NCBI GenBank assembly: GCA_038138625.1
Contig: JAYQEA010000021.1
Coordinates: forward strand, 1-43,346
DNA from: JAQXDR01 sp038138625
Lineage (GTDB): Bacteria; Pseudomonadota; Alphaproteobacteria; Rhodobacterales; Rhodobacteraceae
Reading direction: 5' to 3'
Length of the DNA: 43,346 nucleotides
Part shown: in pieces, positions 15,270-23,459 of the stretch
Numbering within the stretch: the stretch's first letter is position 1
Layout: each line of letters starts with the position of its first letter
Made by a program: the position numbers and the translations under genes
The notes under the pieces: generated by a model
What the model was told of the DNA's origin: nothing
The model's database searches: none
Seen by the model: only the letters and a program-made list of their open reading frames with translations

Positions 15270-16738
15270 TTTGTATACTTGGAAACAAGGGCGCTGGCCG
15301 AGGCAAGGATCGCATCGACATCCAGATAGGTTTCAAGATGTGCGGCCAGCGCATCCAAAGTCTTCTCGACCTCTGCATCGTAGAGTGTTCCCGACGCTGC
15401 GACGCCCATCCCTGACAGTACAGATGCGCGAAATGCATCCTCACTGAACATGCCGTGCAGATAACTGCCCGTGACGCGGCCATCTGGCGATGTGGCCCCT
15501 TCGGCTTGCCCGTTTATCAAACTAAACGGGCGGTTGCAGTCTGGTCCGGATGTGCGGCCCATATGAATTTCATACCCACGGATGTTTTGCCCGCTTGCGA
15601 TGTGATGTGCGTCTACCTGTGTCAGGCGTTTGTCACCGCCCATCACAGTTTCCACATCCAGCAGGCCAAGGCCCGGTGTTTCACCCGCAGGTCCTTCGAT
15701 CCCACCAGGGTCTCGTATAATGTGCCCTAGCATCTGGTATCCACCACAGATCCCAAGGATATGTCCCCCGCGTCTGTGATGGGCAAGAATGTCTTGATCC
15801 CAGCCCTGCTGGCGCAAAAAGGCCATGTCGCCCCGCGTCGATTTGCTGCCGGGCAGGATAATCAGGTCTGTATCGCCAGGCACGGCTTGACCGGGACGTA
15901 ACATTGTGACGCGCACGTTTGGTTCTTGTGCCAATGGGTCGAGATCGTCAAAATTTGCGATCCTGGACAATTGGGGGCAGACCACATGAAAGCCGGCGCT
16001 TTGGCAGGGTGTTGCGATGTCCAGTGCGTCCTCGGCGGGCAGGCGCCATGCATCGGCAAACCAGGGGGCGACGCCATAGCCTCTCCACCCTGTGTGCTGA
16101 CCGATGACCGCATAGCCATCGTCAAACAATCTAGGGTCGCCGCGAAATTTGTTCACTATGAAGCCCGTGATCAATCGTGCATCGTCGGGATCAATCACTG
16201 CCTGCGTGCCAACAAGTTGTGCGATGACGCCGCCTCTATCTATATCGCCAACCAACAGGACCGGTATGTTTGCCGCGCGGGCAAATCCCATGTTGGCGAT
16301 ATCGCCGGGTCTTAGGTTGACCTCCGCGGGGCTGCCGGCGCCTTCGACCAGCACCAGATCCTGCGTCGCAACAAGCCGGTGAAAGCTCTCAAGAACAGAG
16401 GGCATCAGGCGTGGTTTGAGGGCAGCGTATTCGCGGGCCTTGACCGTGGTGAGCCGTTTGCCTTGTACCACGACCTGACTGCCCACCTCGGTTTCCGGCT
16501 TTAGCAACACAGGGTTCATATCCGTGACGGGATCCAGACCGCAGGCGCGTGCTTGCAGGGCCTGTGCCCGGCCAATCTCGCCTCCGTCTGCCGTGACGGC
16601 GGCGTTGTTAGACATATTCTGCGGTTTGAACGGAGCAACACGCAGACCGCGCAGCCGTGCCGCCCGGCACAGACCCGCCACCAAAATCGACTTGCCCACG
16701 TTCGAGCCCGTCCCTTGGATCATCAAGGCCTTGGACAT
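15266..16738 (-). CDS. cobQ: Cobyric acid synthase
   Basis: Amidates adenosylcobyrinic acid a,c-diamide at four side chains, using glutamine and ATP, to give cobyric acid. 490 residues. The N-terminal synthetase domain has the P-loop-like IQGTGSNVGKS (8-18) and FKPQNMSNNAAVT (37-49). The C-terminal class I glutamine amidotransferase has the nucleophile Cys331 in LGICGGYQMLGH and His428 in GSYLHGMF. Length and motifs are normal. It is last in the leftward group cobO-Lin0512-Lin0512-cobQ, six bases after the second Lin0512 stop. Confidence 0.95.
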   Translation of the reverse strand: MSKALMIQGTGSNVGKSILVAGLCRAARLRGLRVAPFKPQNMSNNAAVTADGGEIGRAQALQARACGLDPVTDMNPVLLKPETEVGSQVVVQGKRLTTVKAREYAALKPRLMPSVLESFHRLVATQDLVLVEGAGSPAEVNLRPGDIANMGFARAANIPVLLVGDIDRGGVIAQLVGTQAVIDPDDARLITGFIVNKFRGDPRLFDDGYAVIGQHTGWRGYGVAPWFADAWRLPAEDALDIATPCQSAGFHVVCPQLSRIANFDDLDPLAQEPNVRVTMLRPGQAVPGDTDLIILPGSKSTRGDMAFLRQQGWDQDILAHHRRGGHILGICGGYQMLGHIIRDPGGIEGPAGETPGLGLLDVETVMGGDKRLTQVDAHHIASGQNIRGYEIHMGRTSGPDCNRPFSLINGQAEGATSPDGRVTGSYLHGMFSEDAFRASVLSGMGVAASGTLYDAEVEKTLDALAAHLETYLDVDAILASASALVSKYTN

Positions 16739-16744
16739 AAAAAA

Positions 16745-17089
16745 TCAGCTTTGCTTTGGCAGATAAGCTTCGATCGCGACCTGAGCCACGACTGTGACCT
16801 CGTTGGTGTCGGGATTCGTAATATCTAGACCGCCAAGTACGGCTTGCACGCGTGCGCGTCCCCGCGGCAGGGTTTCCGTCAAAGCCGCGCAATCCACCTG
16901 ATCCGGTTTTTGAACACCGATTGTGACCTCAACCCGCATGTCGCCTGGATCTATGCCAAGTGCGTCAAACAAAGGAAGTGTGGAATGGCGCATAGCGTCC
17001 TGAATTCCACGCGCAGCAGCTTTGGTATAATCCTGGCCATGCAGATCGTTGCCCATGCCCATTTCGATGATGAACCGATGATCCGTCAT
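16745..17089 (-). CDS. Lin0512 family protein, copy with intact GxGxDxHG motif
   Basis: A 114-residue protein of the Lin0512 family (TIGR02058/PF09585), which is of unknown function but marked by a near-invariant N-terminal GxGxDxHG. Here it reads GMGNDLHG (11-18). The rest (DYTKAAARGIQDAM, then VTIGVQKPDQVD) aligns end to end with the neighbour upstream. Its start overlaps that neighbour's stop by four bases (17086-17089) and cobQ follows six bases downstream. Placement between cobO and cobQ suggests a role tied to corrinoid synthesis or metal handling, but no activity is known. Confidence 0.85.
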   Translation of the reverse strand: MTDHRFIIEMGMGNDLHGQDYTKAAARGIQDAMRHSTLPLFDALGIDPGDMRVEVTIGVQKPDQVDCAALTETLPRGRARVQAVLGGLDITNPDTNEVTVVAQVAIEAYLPKQS

Positions 17090-17442
17090 GCCGCACCCTC
17101 GACAGTCAATGCGACCGAGATGGCGACCGTGGCCATGACAGTGGCCCCGTCACCATCCGGTCGTTGTCTGTCCAACCCGCCCTTATGCACCTGAACGGTG
17201 ATTTGACCGTATGGCAGTTCATTGGCGATTGCTTGGGTGTCTATGGCCTCTGGGTTCTGGTCACCAACGTCGACCGTGATCTGCATATCATGTTTTGTTT
17301 TGCCAAAAAGTTCTGCCAGATTGATGGAGTTGTGCCACAGGGCATCACNNNNNNNNNNACGGACACCGCGTTTTGCGGCCTCGGTATAGTCCTGGCGGCG
17401 CAGGGACGTTCCCATCCCGAATTCAGTAAGCAATCGTTTCAT
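17086..17442 (-). CDS. Lin0512 family protein, copy with degenerate motif and an assembly gap
   Basis: Paralogue of the next gene downstream, about 114 residues if the gap is removed. The family motif GxGxDxHG has decayed to GMGTSLRR (9-16): the conserved Asp and His are replaced. The remaining match (RQDYTEAAKRGV, ITVDVGDQNPEAID, ITVQVHKGGLD) is good. The ATG at 17442 has GGGAGAGG just upstream; the frame is open to 17568 but that extension has no counterpart in the paralogue. Ten N at 17349-17358 fall in codons that align without any gap in the paralogue, so they are probably a placeholder rather than missing sequence. It may form a heteromer with the intact copy; this is inference. Confidence 0.75.
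   Translation of the reverse strand: MKRLLTEFGMGTSLRRQDYTEAAKRGVRXXXXDALWHNSINLAELFGKTKHDMQITVDVGDQNPEAIDTQAIANELPYGQITVQVHKGGLDRQRPDGDGATVMATVAISVALTVEGAA
17349..17358. other. 10-N assembly gap
   Basis: Ten undetermined bases within the degenerate-motif Lin0512 gene. The flanking bases on both sides are AC (plus strand). Merging that two-base overlap restores an uninterrupted reading frame matching the paralogue, so the true gap length is probably zero or negative. Confidence 0.95.
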
Positions 17443-17499
17443 TGCGGCCTCTCCCTTGGCAGATTCGCCCGTTTGGTCAGGATGGCTGCCAAGAGGGTC

Positions 17500-17690
17500 A
17501 TGAGCAACCTTATCACAAAACCGGCCCGTCTCCGAATAGGCCTGACCCAAAACCGTCGCAACAGTCATTACGACAGAGTAACCTTCCCCGGCCTATTTTT
17601 GGAATTAGCTTGGCTGTGGATACCCAATCGTCTGACCCGTCTACTTTTACCGATCTGGTCTTTTTTAAAACTCGATCCCCTTTTGGGCCT
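17500..17690 (-). promoter_or_regulatory. Possible degenerate cobalamin-riboswitch-like element
   Basis: Read leftward after the cobO stop, the leader of the Lin0512 pair shows pieces in riboswitch order: GATCGGTAAAAG, ATCCACAGCC, a GGCCGGGGAAGG block and TATTCGGAGACGGGCC. These resemble the 3-prime half of the cobalamin riboswitch (CCACTG, GGGAAGG, AGTCGGGAGACCTGCC in the clear copy nearby). The 5-prime half, including the GCCGCCCCCGC box, is absent or unrecognisable. It may be a relic, a variant, or chance. Confidence 0.25.
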
Positions 17691-18273
17691 TGATTCCATC
17701 CCGAAACGGATGCTTTAGCAGCGTCATTTCGGTGACAAGGTCCGCCGCCTCAATCAATTCTGGCTTGGCGTTACGACCCGTCAGGCAAACATGCGTCATC
17801 ATCGGTTTATGCGTCATCAGGAAATCCACCACTTCGTCAATGTCCAGATAGTCGTAGCGCAGAGCGATGTTTATTTCGTCCAGCAGCACAAATTGGATAC
17901 TAGGGTCAAGTATCTGTTCCTGAGCGATTTTCCAGCCATTTTGAGCCGCAGCGACGTCGCGTTCCCGATCTTGCGTTTCCCAGGTGAAGCCTTCGCCAGA
18001 AATGAAAAAGCGGCATTCGTTCGCGAATTTTCCGCGCAAAAGCTCTGCTTCGCCTGTCACCCAGGTGCCTTTGATGAATTGTACAACTGCACAAGGCATC
18101 CCATGCGCGATACAGCGCATGACCATACCAAAGCCTGACGATGACTTGCCTTTACCCGGCCCTGTGTGGACGATGATCAGACCTTTTTCTTCGGTCTTGG
18201 TCTCCATCATTTTGTCGCGTGCAGCCTTGATTTTCTTCATCTTCTCGTTGTGGCGGGCAGTTGCGTCATCCAT
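17665..18273 (-). CDS. cobO: Cob(I)yrinic acid a,c-diamide adenosyltransferase
   Basis: Transfers the 5-prime-deoxyadenosyl group from ATP to the reduced cobalt of cobyrinic acid diamide (CobA/BtuR type). 202 residues. The ATP loop VHTGPGKGKSSSGFG (35-49) is intact. QFIKGTW, LDEINIALRYDYL and the LTGRNAKPELIEAADLVTEM block are family hallmarks. The ATG at 18273 has GGAG eight bases upstream. It heads the leftward group. A 222-base spacer with riboswitch-like pieces separates it from the next gene. The promoter must lie in 18274-18426, back to back with the riboswitch transcript. Confidence 0.95.
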   Translation of the reverse strand: MDDATARHNEKMKKIKAARDKMMETKTEEKGLIIVHTGPGKGKSSSGFGMVMRCIAHGMPCAVVQFIKGTWVTGEAELLRGKFANECRFFISGEGFTWETQDRERDVAAAQNGWKIAQEQILDPSIQFVLLDEINIALRYDYLDIDEVVDFLMTHKPMMTHVCLTGRNAKPELIEAADLVTEMTLLKHPFRDGIKAQKGIEF

Positions 18274-18388
18274 GACGAAGGCTCCAATTCGAATTTCGAG
18301 GGTCTATGTGGTCGCATGCACGAACTTGGCCGTCAACTCTGGATCAGCGCAACGGGCCAGTGGTATCGGCGCCAGAGGTCATCCATGC

Positions 18389-18420
18389 TTGACAGCGCTG
18401 CGCGCGCCCCTCACTACAGA
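18389..18420 (+). promoter_or_regulatory. Candidate promoter of the riboswitch-led cob operon
   Basis: A consensus -35 TTGACA lies at 18389-18394. A weak -10 candidate (CACTAC or TACAGA) lies at 18413-18420. Transcription would then begin near 18425, just before the first conserved riboswitch bases at 18429. Only the -35 is strong; the -10 assignment is tentative. Confidence 0.45.
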
Positions 18421-18426
18421 CATACG

Positions 18427-18611
18427 CTGGTGCCTGTTTGACAGGTGAAAAGGGAATGCCGCGCACCTTTCGTTAGGTCAGAGGCAGCCGCCCCCGCGAC
18501 CGTGACCGGTAAGGTCCGCCAAAACCACTGGTGTCGATACACTGGGAAGGATGGCGGAGCGCCAGAGCCATCATGGCTCTGATATCCGCAAGTCGGGAGA
18601 CCTGCCAGCAT
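18427..18611 (+). ncRNA. Cobalamin (adenosylcobalamin) riboswitch
   Basis: Conserved blocks occur in the right order: GGTGCC (18429-18434), GAAAAGGGAA (18447-18456), GCCGCCCCCGCGACCGTGA (18487-18505, the B12 box region), CCACTG (18525-18530), GGGAAGG (18544-18550), a peripheral hairpin AGAGCCA/TGGCTCT (18564-18580), and AGTCGGGAGACCTGCC (18591-18606). It lies about 110 bases before the DUF1636-cobW-cobN operon and should repress it when adenosylcobalamin is plentiful. Confidence 0.93.
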
Positions 18612-18629
18612 GTGAAACGACACCGGACG

Positions 18630-18682
18630 GGGTGCGCCGGGCGGTCGGAGGGATCATCGGGTCCCGCCGTGCGCCCTTGTGT
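18630..18682 (+). terminator. GC-rich hairpin, probable riboswitch expression platform
   Basis: Left arm 18630-18644 and right arm 18663-18676 can form a GC-rich stem with a few mismatches and G-U pairs, closed by an 18-base loop and followed by TTGTGTATT. It lies between the riboswitch and the first start codon, so it could be a conditional terminator. The weak T tract leaves Rho-dependent or translational control possible. Confidence 0.45.
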
Positions 18683-18721
18683 ATTCCCGTCACAGACGAT
18701 GGCAGACAAAAGGGAAGCCCG

Positions 18722-19099
18722 ATGCCAGACATATCCCGAACGGACCTTTTGGTCTGCATCAAATGCCGCAGAGATGCCAATTCCGACGCTGGTGACCTGC
18801 GTCCTGGCACTGCTCTGTTTGATGATCTGATTACCCGCGATTGGCCCGACGGAGTGCGTTTGATCCCGACAGAGTGTCTGTCGAACTGCACACGGGGATG
18901 TTCGATTGCGCTGCGCGGTCCCGGTAGATGGAGCTACGTTTACGGAAACCTCCACGAGGTGTCGCATCCGGACGTTATTGCAGAGGGTGTTCTCGCATAT
19001 CATGCATCGACGGATGGACTTGTTCCGTGGCGTTCGCGCCCTGAACACTTTCGCAAAAACTGCATTGCCCGCATTCCCCCGATGGAGCCTGACGCATGA
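18722..19099 (+). CDS. DUF1636 protein, cysteine-rich ferredoxin-like
   Basis: 125 residues, first gene of the riboswitch operon. Five cysteines stand in a ferredoxin-like pattern: C12-x2-C15 in VCIKC and C52-x3-C56-x3-C60 in ECLSNCTRGC. These could bind a [2Fe-2S] cluster or a metal. The family is found near cobW/cobN and has no proven role; electron donor or cobalt handling are the obvious guesses. The ATG at 18722 has AGGGAAG upstream; the open frame extends back to 18551 but overlaps the riboswitch. The stop overlaps the cobW start (ATGA, 19096-19099). Confidence 0.82.
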   Translation: MPDISRTDLLVCIKCRRDANSDAGDLRPGTALFDDLITRDWPDGVRLIPTECLSNCTRGCSIALRGPGRWSYVYGNLHEVSHPDVIAEGVLAYHASTDGLVPWRSRPEHFRKNCIARIPPMEPDA

Positions 19100-20145
19100 G
19101 CCTTGATAATCTGGAAAAGCTGCCCGTTACCGTAATTACCGGGTTTCTTGGGTCGGGCAAGACCACGCTGATCCGCCATTTGATGCAAAACCCGCAGGGC
19201 AAACGGCTTGCTGTTGTGGTCAATGAATTCGGAGACGTCGGCGTCGATGGTGAAATTCTGAAAAGCTGTGCAATCCCCGAGTGCCCGGCGGAAAACATAA
19301 TGGAACTGGCAAACGGATGTATTTGTTGTACCGTTGCAGATGATTTCATTCCCACCATCGAGGCGCTGATGAAACTGGATCCGCGTCCGGACCATATCTT
19401 GATTGAAACGTCGGGGTTGGCCTTGCCCAAACCCTTGCTCAAGGCGTTTGACTGGCCGGACATCCGCTCTCGGATCACGGTGGATGGCGTGATTGCGCTT
19501 GCAGATGCCGAGGCAGTCGCCGCTGGACGGTTTGCCCCGGATGTAGCCGCCGTCGATGCTCAACGCGCGGCAGATGATAGTCTGGATCACGAAACCCCTT
19601 TGTCAGAGGTATTTGAAGATCAGATTGCCTGCGCAGACATTATTCTGCTGACCAAGCCAGATCTTGCCGGCTTGGATGGTGTCGCACGTGCCAAGAAAAT
19701 GATTGCCGCGGAAACACCGCGTCCTTTGCCAGTCGTCGAAGTCGCCGAAGGTGCGGTCGACCCAAGGGTTATTTTGGGTTTAGGGGCCGCAGCCGAGGAT
19801 GACATGGATGCCCGACCCAGCCATCATGATGGCCCTCATGACCATGATCATGAAGACTTTGAAAGCATTGTTGTCGATGTTCCGGAGCTTGATAATCCGA
19901 TGGAGTTGGTGGGCCGGATTGAACGGCTGGCAAACGAAATGAACATCTTGCGGGTCAAGGGCTATGCTGCTGTGGCAGGCAAACCCATGCGACTGCTGGT
20001 GCAGGCTGTCGGGGCGCGGGTACGGCACCAGTTCGACCGACCTTGGTACCCGTCCGAAGAGCGCGCAGGAAGGTTGGTTGTGATCGCTGAACATGATGAT
20101 ATCCGCGGCGATCAGATACGGGCCATTTTGAACAATGCAGATTAA
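19096..20145 (+). CDS. cobW: Cobalamin biosynthesis metallochaperone GTPase CobW
   Basis: A G3E-family P-loop GTPase proposed to deliver cobalt to the CobN-containing chelatase. 349 residues. Walker A GFLGSGKT (16-23), the metal-binding CxCC motif ANGCICCTV (Cys75, 77, 78), and the family block VVNEFGDVGVDGE (41-53) are present. A His/Asp-rich stretch with HHDGPHDHDHED follows near residues 239-250, a likely extra metal site. The C-terminal CobW_C domain (about 255-345) completes it. It overlaps DUF1636 by four bases and precedes cobN by 59 bases. Confidence 0.94.
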   Translation: MSLDNLEKLPVTVITGFLGSGKTTLIRHLMQNPQGKRLAVVVNEFGDVGVDGEILKSCAIPECPAENIMELANGCICCTVADDFIPTIEALMKLDPRPDHILIETSGLALPKPLLKAFDWPDIRSRITVDGVIALADAEAVAAGRFAPDVAAVDAQRAADDSLDHETPLSEVFEDQIACADIILLTKPDLAGLDGVARAKKMIAAETPRPLPVVEVAEGAVDPRVILGLGAAAEDDMDARPSHHDGPHDHDHEDFESIVVDVPELDNPMELVGRIERLANEMNILRVKGYAAVAGKPMRLLVQAVGARVRHQFDRPWYPSEERAGRLVVIAEHDDIRGDQIRAILNNAD

Positions 20146-20204
20146 CCCAATCATGCGGTCCCTGAACCACCCCCCAATTCTAACCTAGGTCAGAGACTTC
20201 GCCC

Positions 20205-23200
20205 ATGCATGTTGTCTTTCGCGAAAGCCACGGACTGGAAGAAACCGATACACCGGTCGATCTTGGGCAGGACCCTGCCGACCTGGTGGTTTTGTCTTTT
20301 TCCGATAGTGATCTAGGAGCTTTCGCCGAAGGATGGCATCGGGGCAAGGCGGATTTGCCATCGTTACGGTTGGCAAATCTGGCCGCACTGCGCCACCCTT
20401 TGTCAGTTGACACTTACGTGGAAAGGACTTTGTCACACACCAAAGGTATCCTGATCAAACTGATCGGAGGGGTGCCATATTGGAGCTACGGCCTTCAGCA
20501 GGTCCGGGCATTGGCTGAAAGGCACGGAATCGCGCTTGCCGTTTTGCCTGCCGATGGACGGCCAGATCCCCGGCTGGATGACGTGTCGACCCTACCGGTG
20601 AGCACGCTGCGGCGTTTGCAGCATCTGTGCGATTCAGGTGGCGCGTTGGCCGCGCAAGCAGCGCTGGCACAGATGGCTTTGGCATCCGGCCTGTATGCAG
20701 GTCCTGTTATGGGCGAAAAGTCACTGCCAACTTATGGGGCCTGGACACCCGAGACCGGGGTCGTTCCGCCTCGGGCGCCCGCTGGTACGGGGCCACTCGC
20801 GATAGTGACCTTTTATCGGTCTTATCTTTTAGCCGCGGACACTGCTCCATTACAGGCCCTGATGCAGGCATTGCGGGATCGTGGGTTTCGAACCTTGGGT
20901 CTGTTCGCACCCTCTTTGAAAGAGCCAAAGTCAGCTTCTTGGCTAGCCGACCAACTGACCTTTTTGACCCCCGACGCTTTGATCAATGCAACGGCATTTA
21001 GTGGTAAGGGCAGCGATGGTACCACGCCTTTGGACGCTGCGTCCTGTCCGGTCTGGCAGGTTGCGCTGTCAACGTCCAACCGCGCCGGATGGTCCGGTTC
21101 AGACCGTGGACTGTCTCCCGCCGATCTGGCCATGCATGTGGTTCTGCCAGAGGTGGATGGCCGTATTTTTGGTGGTGTGATTTCGTTCAAGGAGCCGGGT
21201 CGCCGCGATCCCGACCTTCAGTTCGCGCGGATGCAACATCAACCAGAGCCTGCCCGGATTTCTGCTCTCGCCCACCGGATTGCTGCCCGCGTCGCACTTG
21301 CCACACGCGACAGATCACAGCAACGCGTGGCCTTGGTGCTGTCGACCTATCCGGGGCGCGATTGGAACATGGCGCACGCGGTCGGTTTGGATCCGCTTGC
21401 CTCGGCCGAAGCCATTTTGAAGGATCTGGATCTGGATGCATCGCCTGCGCCCTTGGCGCTTGCCCTGCAATCAGAAACGATCAGCTGGTCATTGCAGGAC
21501 TATCTTGCAGCCCTGACCGACCTGCCGCATAGCCTGCAAAAAGATTTGCACGCGGCATGGGGGGCGCCACAGCGGGACAAATCCTTTCGAGAGGGTGCGT
21601 TTCATTTCGCTGCAACGCCTCGGGGAACGGGGCTGGTTCTTTTGCAACCAGAGCGGGGCGCGACTGAACTTCGTGACGCCGAATATCACGATCTTGCACG
21701 GGTGCCGCGCCACGGCTTTGTCGCGTTTTATCTGTGGCTTCAGCGTCATGCGGATGTGATGATCCATATCGGTGCGCATGGTACTCTGGAATGGCTTCCG
21801 GGCAAATCTGTGGCGTTGTCCGACGCGTGCTGGCCGGAGGCTCTGACCGGCTCCCTGCCTGTGTTCTATCCGTTTATTGTGAATGACCCGGGCGAGGCTG
21901 CGCAGGCCAAACGTCGGCTCGGGGCGTTGGCCATCGGGCACATCCCGCCACCCCTGCGCGATAGCACAACTCCTGATCACCTTATCCGCCTGGAGGCCCT
22001 GCTGGACGAATTTTCCACGGCCGACGGGTTGGATCCCAAGCGGCGCGATCGCTTGCAAGCCGATATCCGGATCGAAGCCAGCGCCCGCGGCGTAGAAAGT
22101 GATCTGGGCATTACCACCGCAACATGTGAGGCCGAAGCCCTGACCCGCATCGACCGGTTTGTTTGTGACATCAAAGAAAGCCAGTTCGGTGACGGGTTGC
22201 ATGTCTGGGGACGTGCGCCGGCGGATGCATCTTTGGAAGTCTTGGCCTCGGTCGAGGCTGAAAAACGCGCACTCGGGCGCGCGCTTGAGGGCCGCGCGAT
22301 TGCACCCGGCCCTGCCGGGTCACCCTATCGTGGACGCAGTGATGTGCTGCCGACGGGGCGCAACCTGTTTTCAACCGATCCCAGGTCGGTACCCTCCCGG
22401 GCAGCCTATGCGCAGGGGTGCAAACTGGCCGATGAACTGGTGCGGCGTCATTTGCAAGATCATGGCGATTGGCCCGCGGGGCTGGTGGTGGATTTATGGG
22501 GCAGTGCCACCATGCGCACGGCGGGTGAAGAATTTGCCATGGCGCTTGCACTTGTGGGCGCGCGTCCGGTTTGGGACGATGGATCCGAGCGGGTGTCCGG
22601 TGTCGAAATTCTCCCTATTACGGAACTGGACCGCCCGCGTCTGGATGTAACGTTGCGGGTCTCGGGTTTATTTCGTGACGTTTTCCCGACCCTGTCTGCA
22701 TTGTTCGGGCAGGCTATCAAGGCCTTGGCCGAACGCGACGAAGCCCCCGATTGGAATCCCTATGTCGCAGCAGAGCCACGTGTTTTCGGCCCTGCTCCGG
22801 GACACTACGGGCTTGGGATGGGCACGGACATGCACGATTATGGGGATGCAGGGCGAGAGGCTGCTGGCAAAGCGTGGCTTGCGGCCAGTGCATGGGCGTT
22901 GGACATGGCAGAGCCCGCATATGCACCAAACGCAATCGCAGAACGTGTGGCAAAAGCCGAGGCATTTGTTCACATACAGGACTTGCCTGAAACAGATCTT
23001 TTGCTGGCGGGCGATTACGCAGCCCATGAGGCAGGCTTTGCAGCTGCGCAGTCCGTCGCAGGCGGCAGTGCAGCGCTGTATCACATGGACAGTACACGAC
23101 CGGACAGGCCCCGCGCGCGCGGTCTGACCGAAGAAATTGCGCGGGTTGTGCAGGCTCGTGCTGCGAATCCAGACTGGATCTCTGGGATGATGCGGCATGG

Positions 23201-23459
23201 ATTTCGCGGGGCGGCCGAAATTGCAGCAACATTGGACCATATGGCTGCATTTGCGCAACTCGCAGCGGCGGTGCCCGCGCATCTGTTCGATCTGTATTTC
23301 GATGCAACCCTTGGACAGTCCAAGGTCGTTGAATTCTTGGCGCAAGAAAACCCGCAAGCCTTGGCCGCCATGCACGCGCAATTCACCGCGCTTGATGCCG
23401 CGGGGCTTTGGGCAAGCCGTCGCAATTCGATCCGTGCGACCTTGGCAGCGGCAGAATGA
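20205..23459 (+). CDS. cobN: Cobaltochelatase large subunit CobN
   Basis: The porphyrin-binding subunit of the ATP-dependent aerobic cobaltochelatase, inserting Co(II) into hydrogenobyrinic acid a,c-diamide. 1084 residues, homologous to magnesium-chelatase H. Recognisable blocks include LIKLIGGVPYWSYGLQ, VALVLSTYPGRDWNMAHAVG, MIHIGAHGTLEWLPGKSVAL and NPYVAAEPRVFG. It is shorter than the Pseudomonas denitrificans protein (about 1270) but keeps the blocks from both ends of the family. The ATP-hydrolysing partner subunits are not in the window. The stop overlaps cobG (ATGA, 23456-23459). Confidence 0.93.
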   Translation: MHVVFRESHGLEETDTPVDLGQDPADLVVLSFSDSDLGAFAEGWHRGKADLPSLRLANLAALRHPLSVDTYVERTLSHTKGILIKLIGGVPYWSYGLQQVRALAERHGIALAVLPADGRPDPRLDDVSTLPVSTLRRLQHLCDSGGALAAQAALAQMALASGLYAGPVMGEKSLPTYGAWTPETGVVPPRAPAGTGPLAIVTFYRSYLLAADTAPLQALMQALRDRGFRTLGLFAPSLKEPKSASWLADQLTFLTPDALINATAFSGKGSDGTTPLDAASCPVWQVALSTSNRAGWSGSDRGLSPADLAMHVVLPEVDGRIFGGVISFKEPGRRDPDLQFARMQHQPEPARISALAHRIAARVALATRDRSQQRVALVLSTYPGRDWNMAHAVGLDPLASAEAILKDLDLDASPAPLALALQSETISWSLQDYLAALTDLPHSLQKDLHAAWGAPQRDKSFREGAFHFAATPRGTGLVLLQPERGATELRDAEYHDLARVPRHGFVAFYLWLQRHADVMIHIGAHGTLEWLPGKSVALSDACWPEALTGSLPVFYPFIVNDPGEAAQAKRRLGALAIGHIPPPLRDSTTPDHLIRLEALLDEFSTADGLDPKRRDRLQADIRIEASARGVESDLGITTATCEAEALTRIDRFVCDIKESQFGDGLHVWGRAPADASLEVLASVEAEKRALGRALEGRAIAPGPAGSPYRGRSDVLPTGRNLFSTDPRSVPSRAAYAQGCKLADELVRRHLQDHGDWPAGLVVDLWGSATMRTAGEEFAMALALVGARPVWDDGSERVSGVEILPITELDRPRLDVTLRVSGLFRDVFPTLSALFGQAIKALAERDEAPDWNPYVAAEPRVFGPAPGHYGLGMGTDMHDYGDAGREAAGKAWLAASAWALDMAEPAYAPNAIAERVAKAEAFVHIQDLPETDLLLAGDYAAHEAGFAAAQSVAGGSAALYHMDSTRPDRPRARGLTEEIARVVQARAANPDWISGMMRHGFRGAAEIAATLDHMAAFAQLAAAVPAHLFDLYFDATLGQSKVVEFLAQENPQALAAMHAQFTALDAAGLWASRRNSIRATLAAAE

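Noticed and set aside
17443..17568. 42-residue N-terminal extension of the degenerate-motif Lin0512 gene
   Set aside because: The paralogue has no such extension, the ATG at 17442 has a good ribosome site, and the segment contains riboswitch-like RNA blocks.
18473..19048. 191-codon leftward open frame across the riboswitch and DUF1636
   Set aside because: It runs antisense through conserved riboswitch blocks, and the rightward DUF1636 gene explains the sequence.
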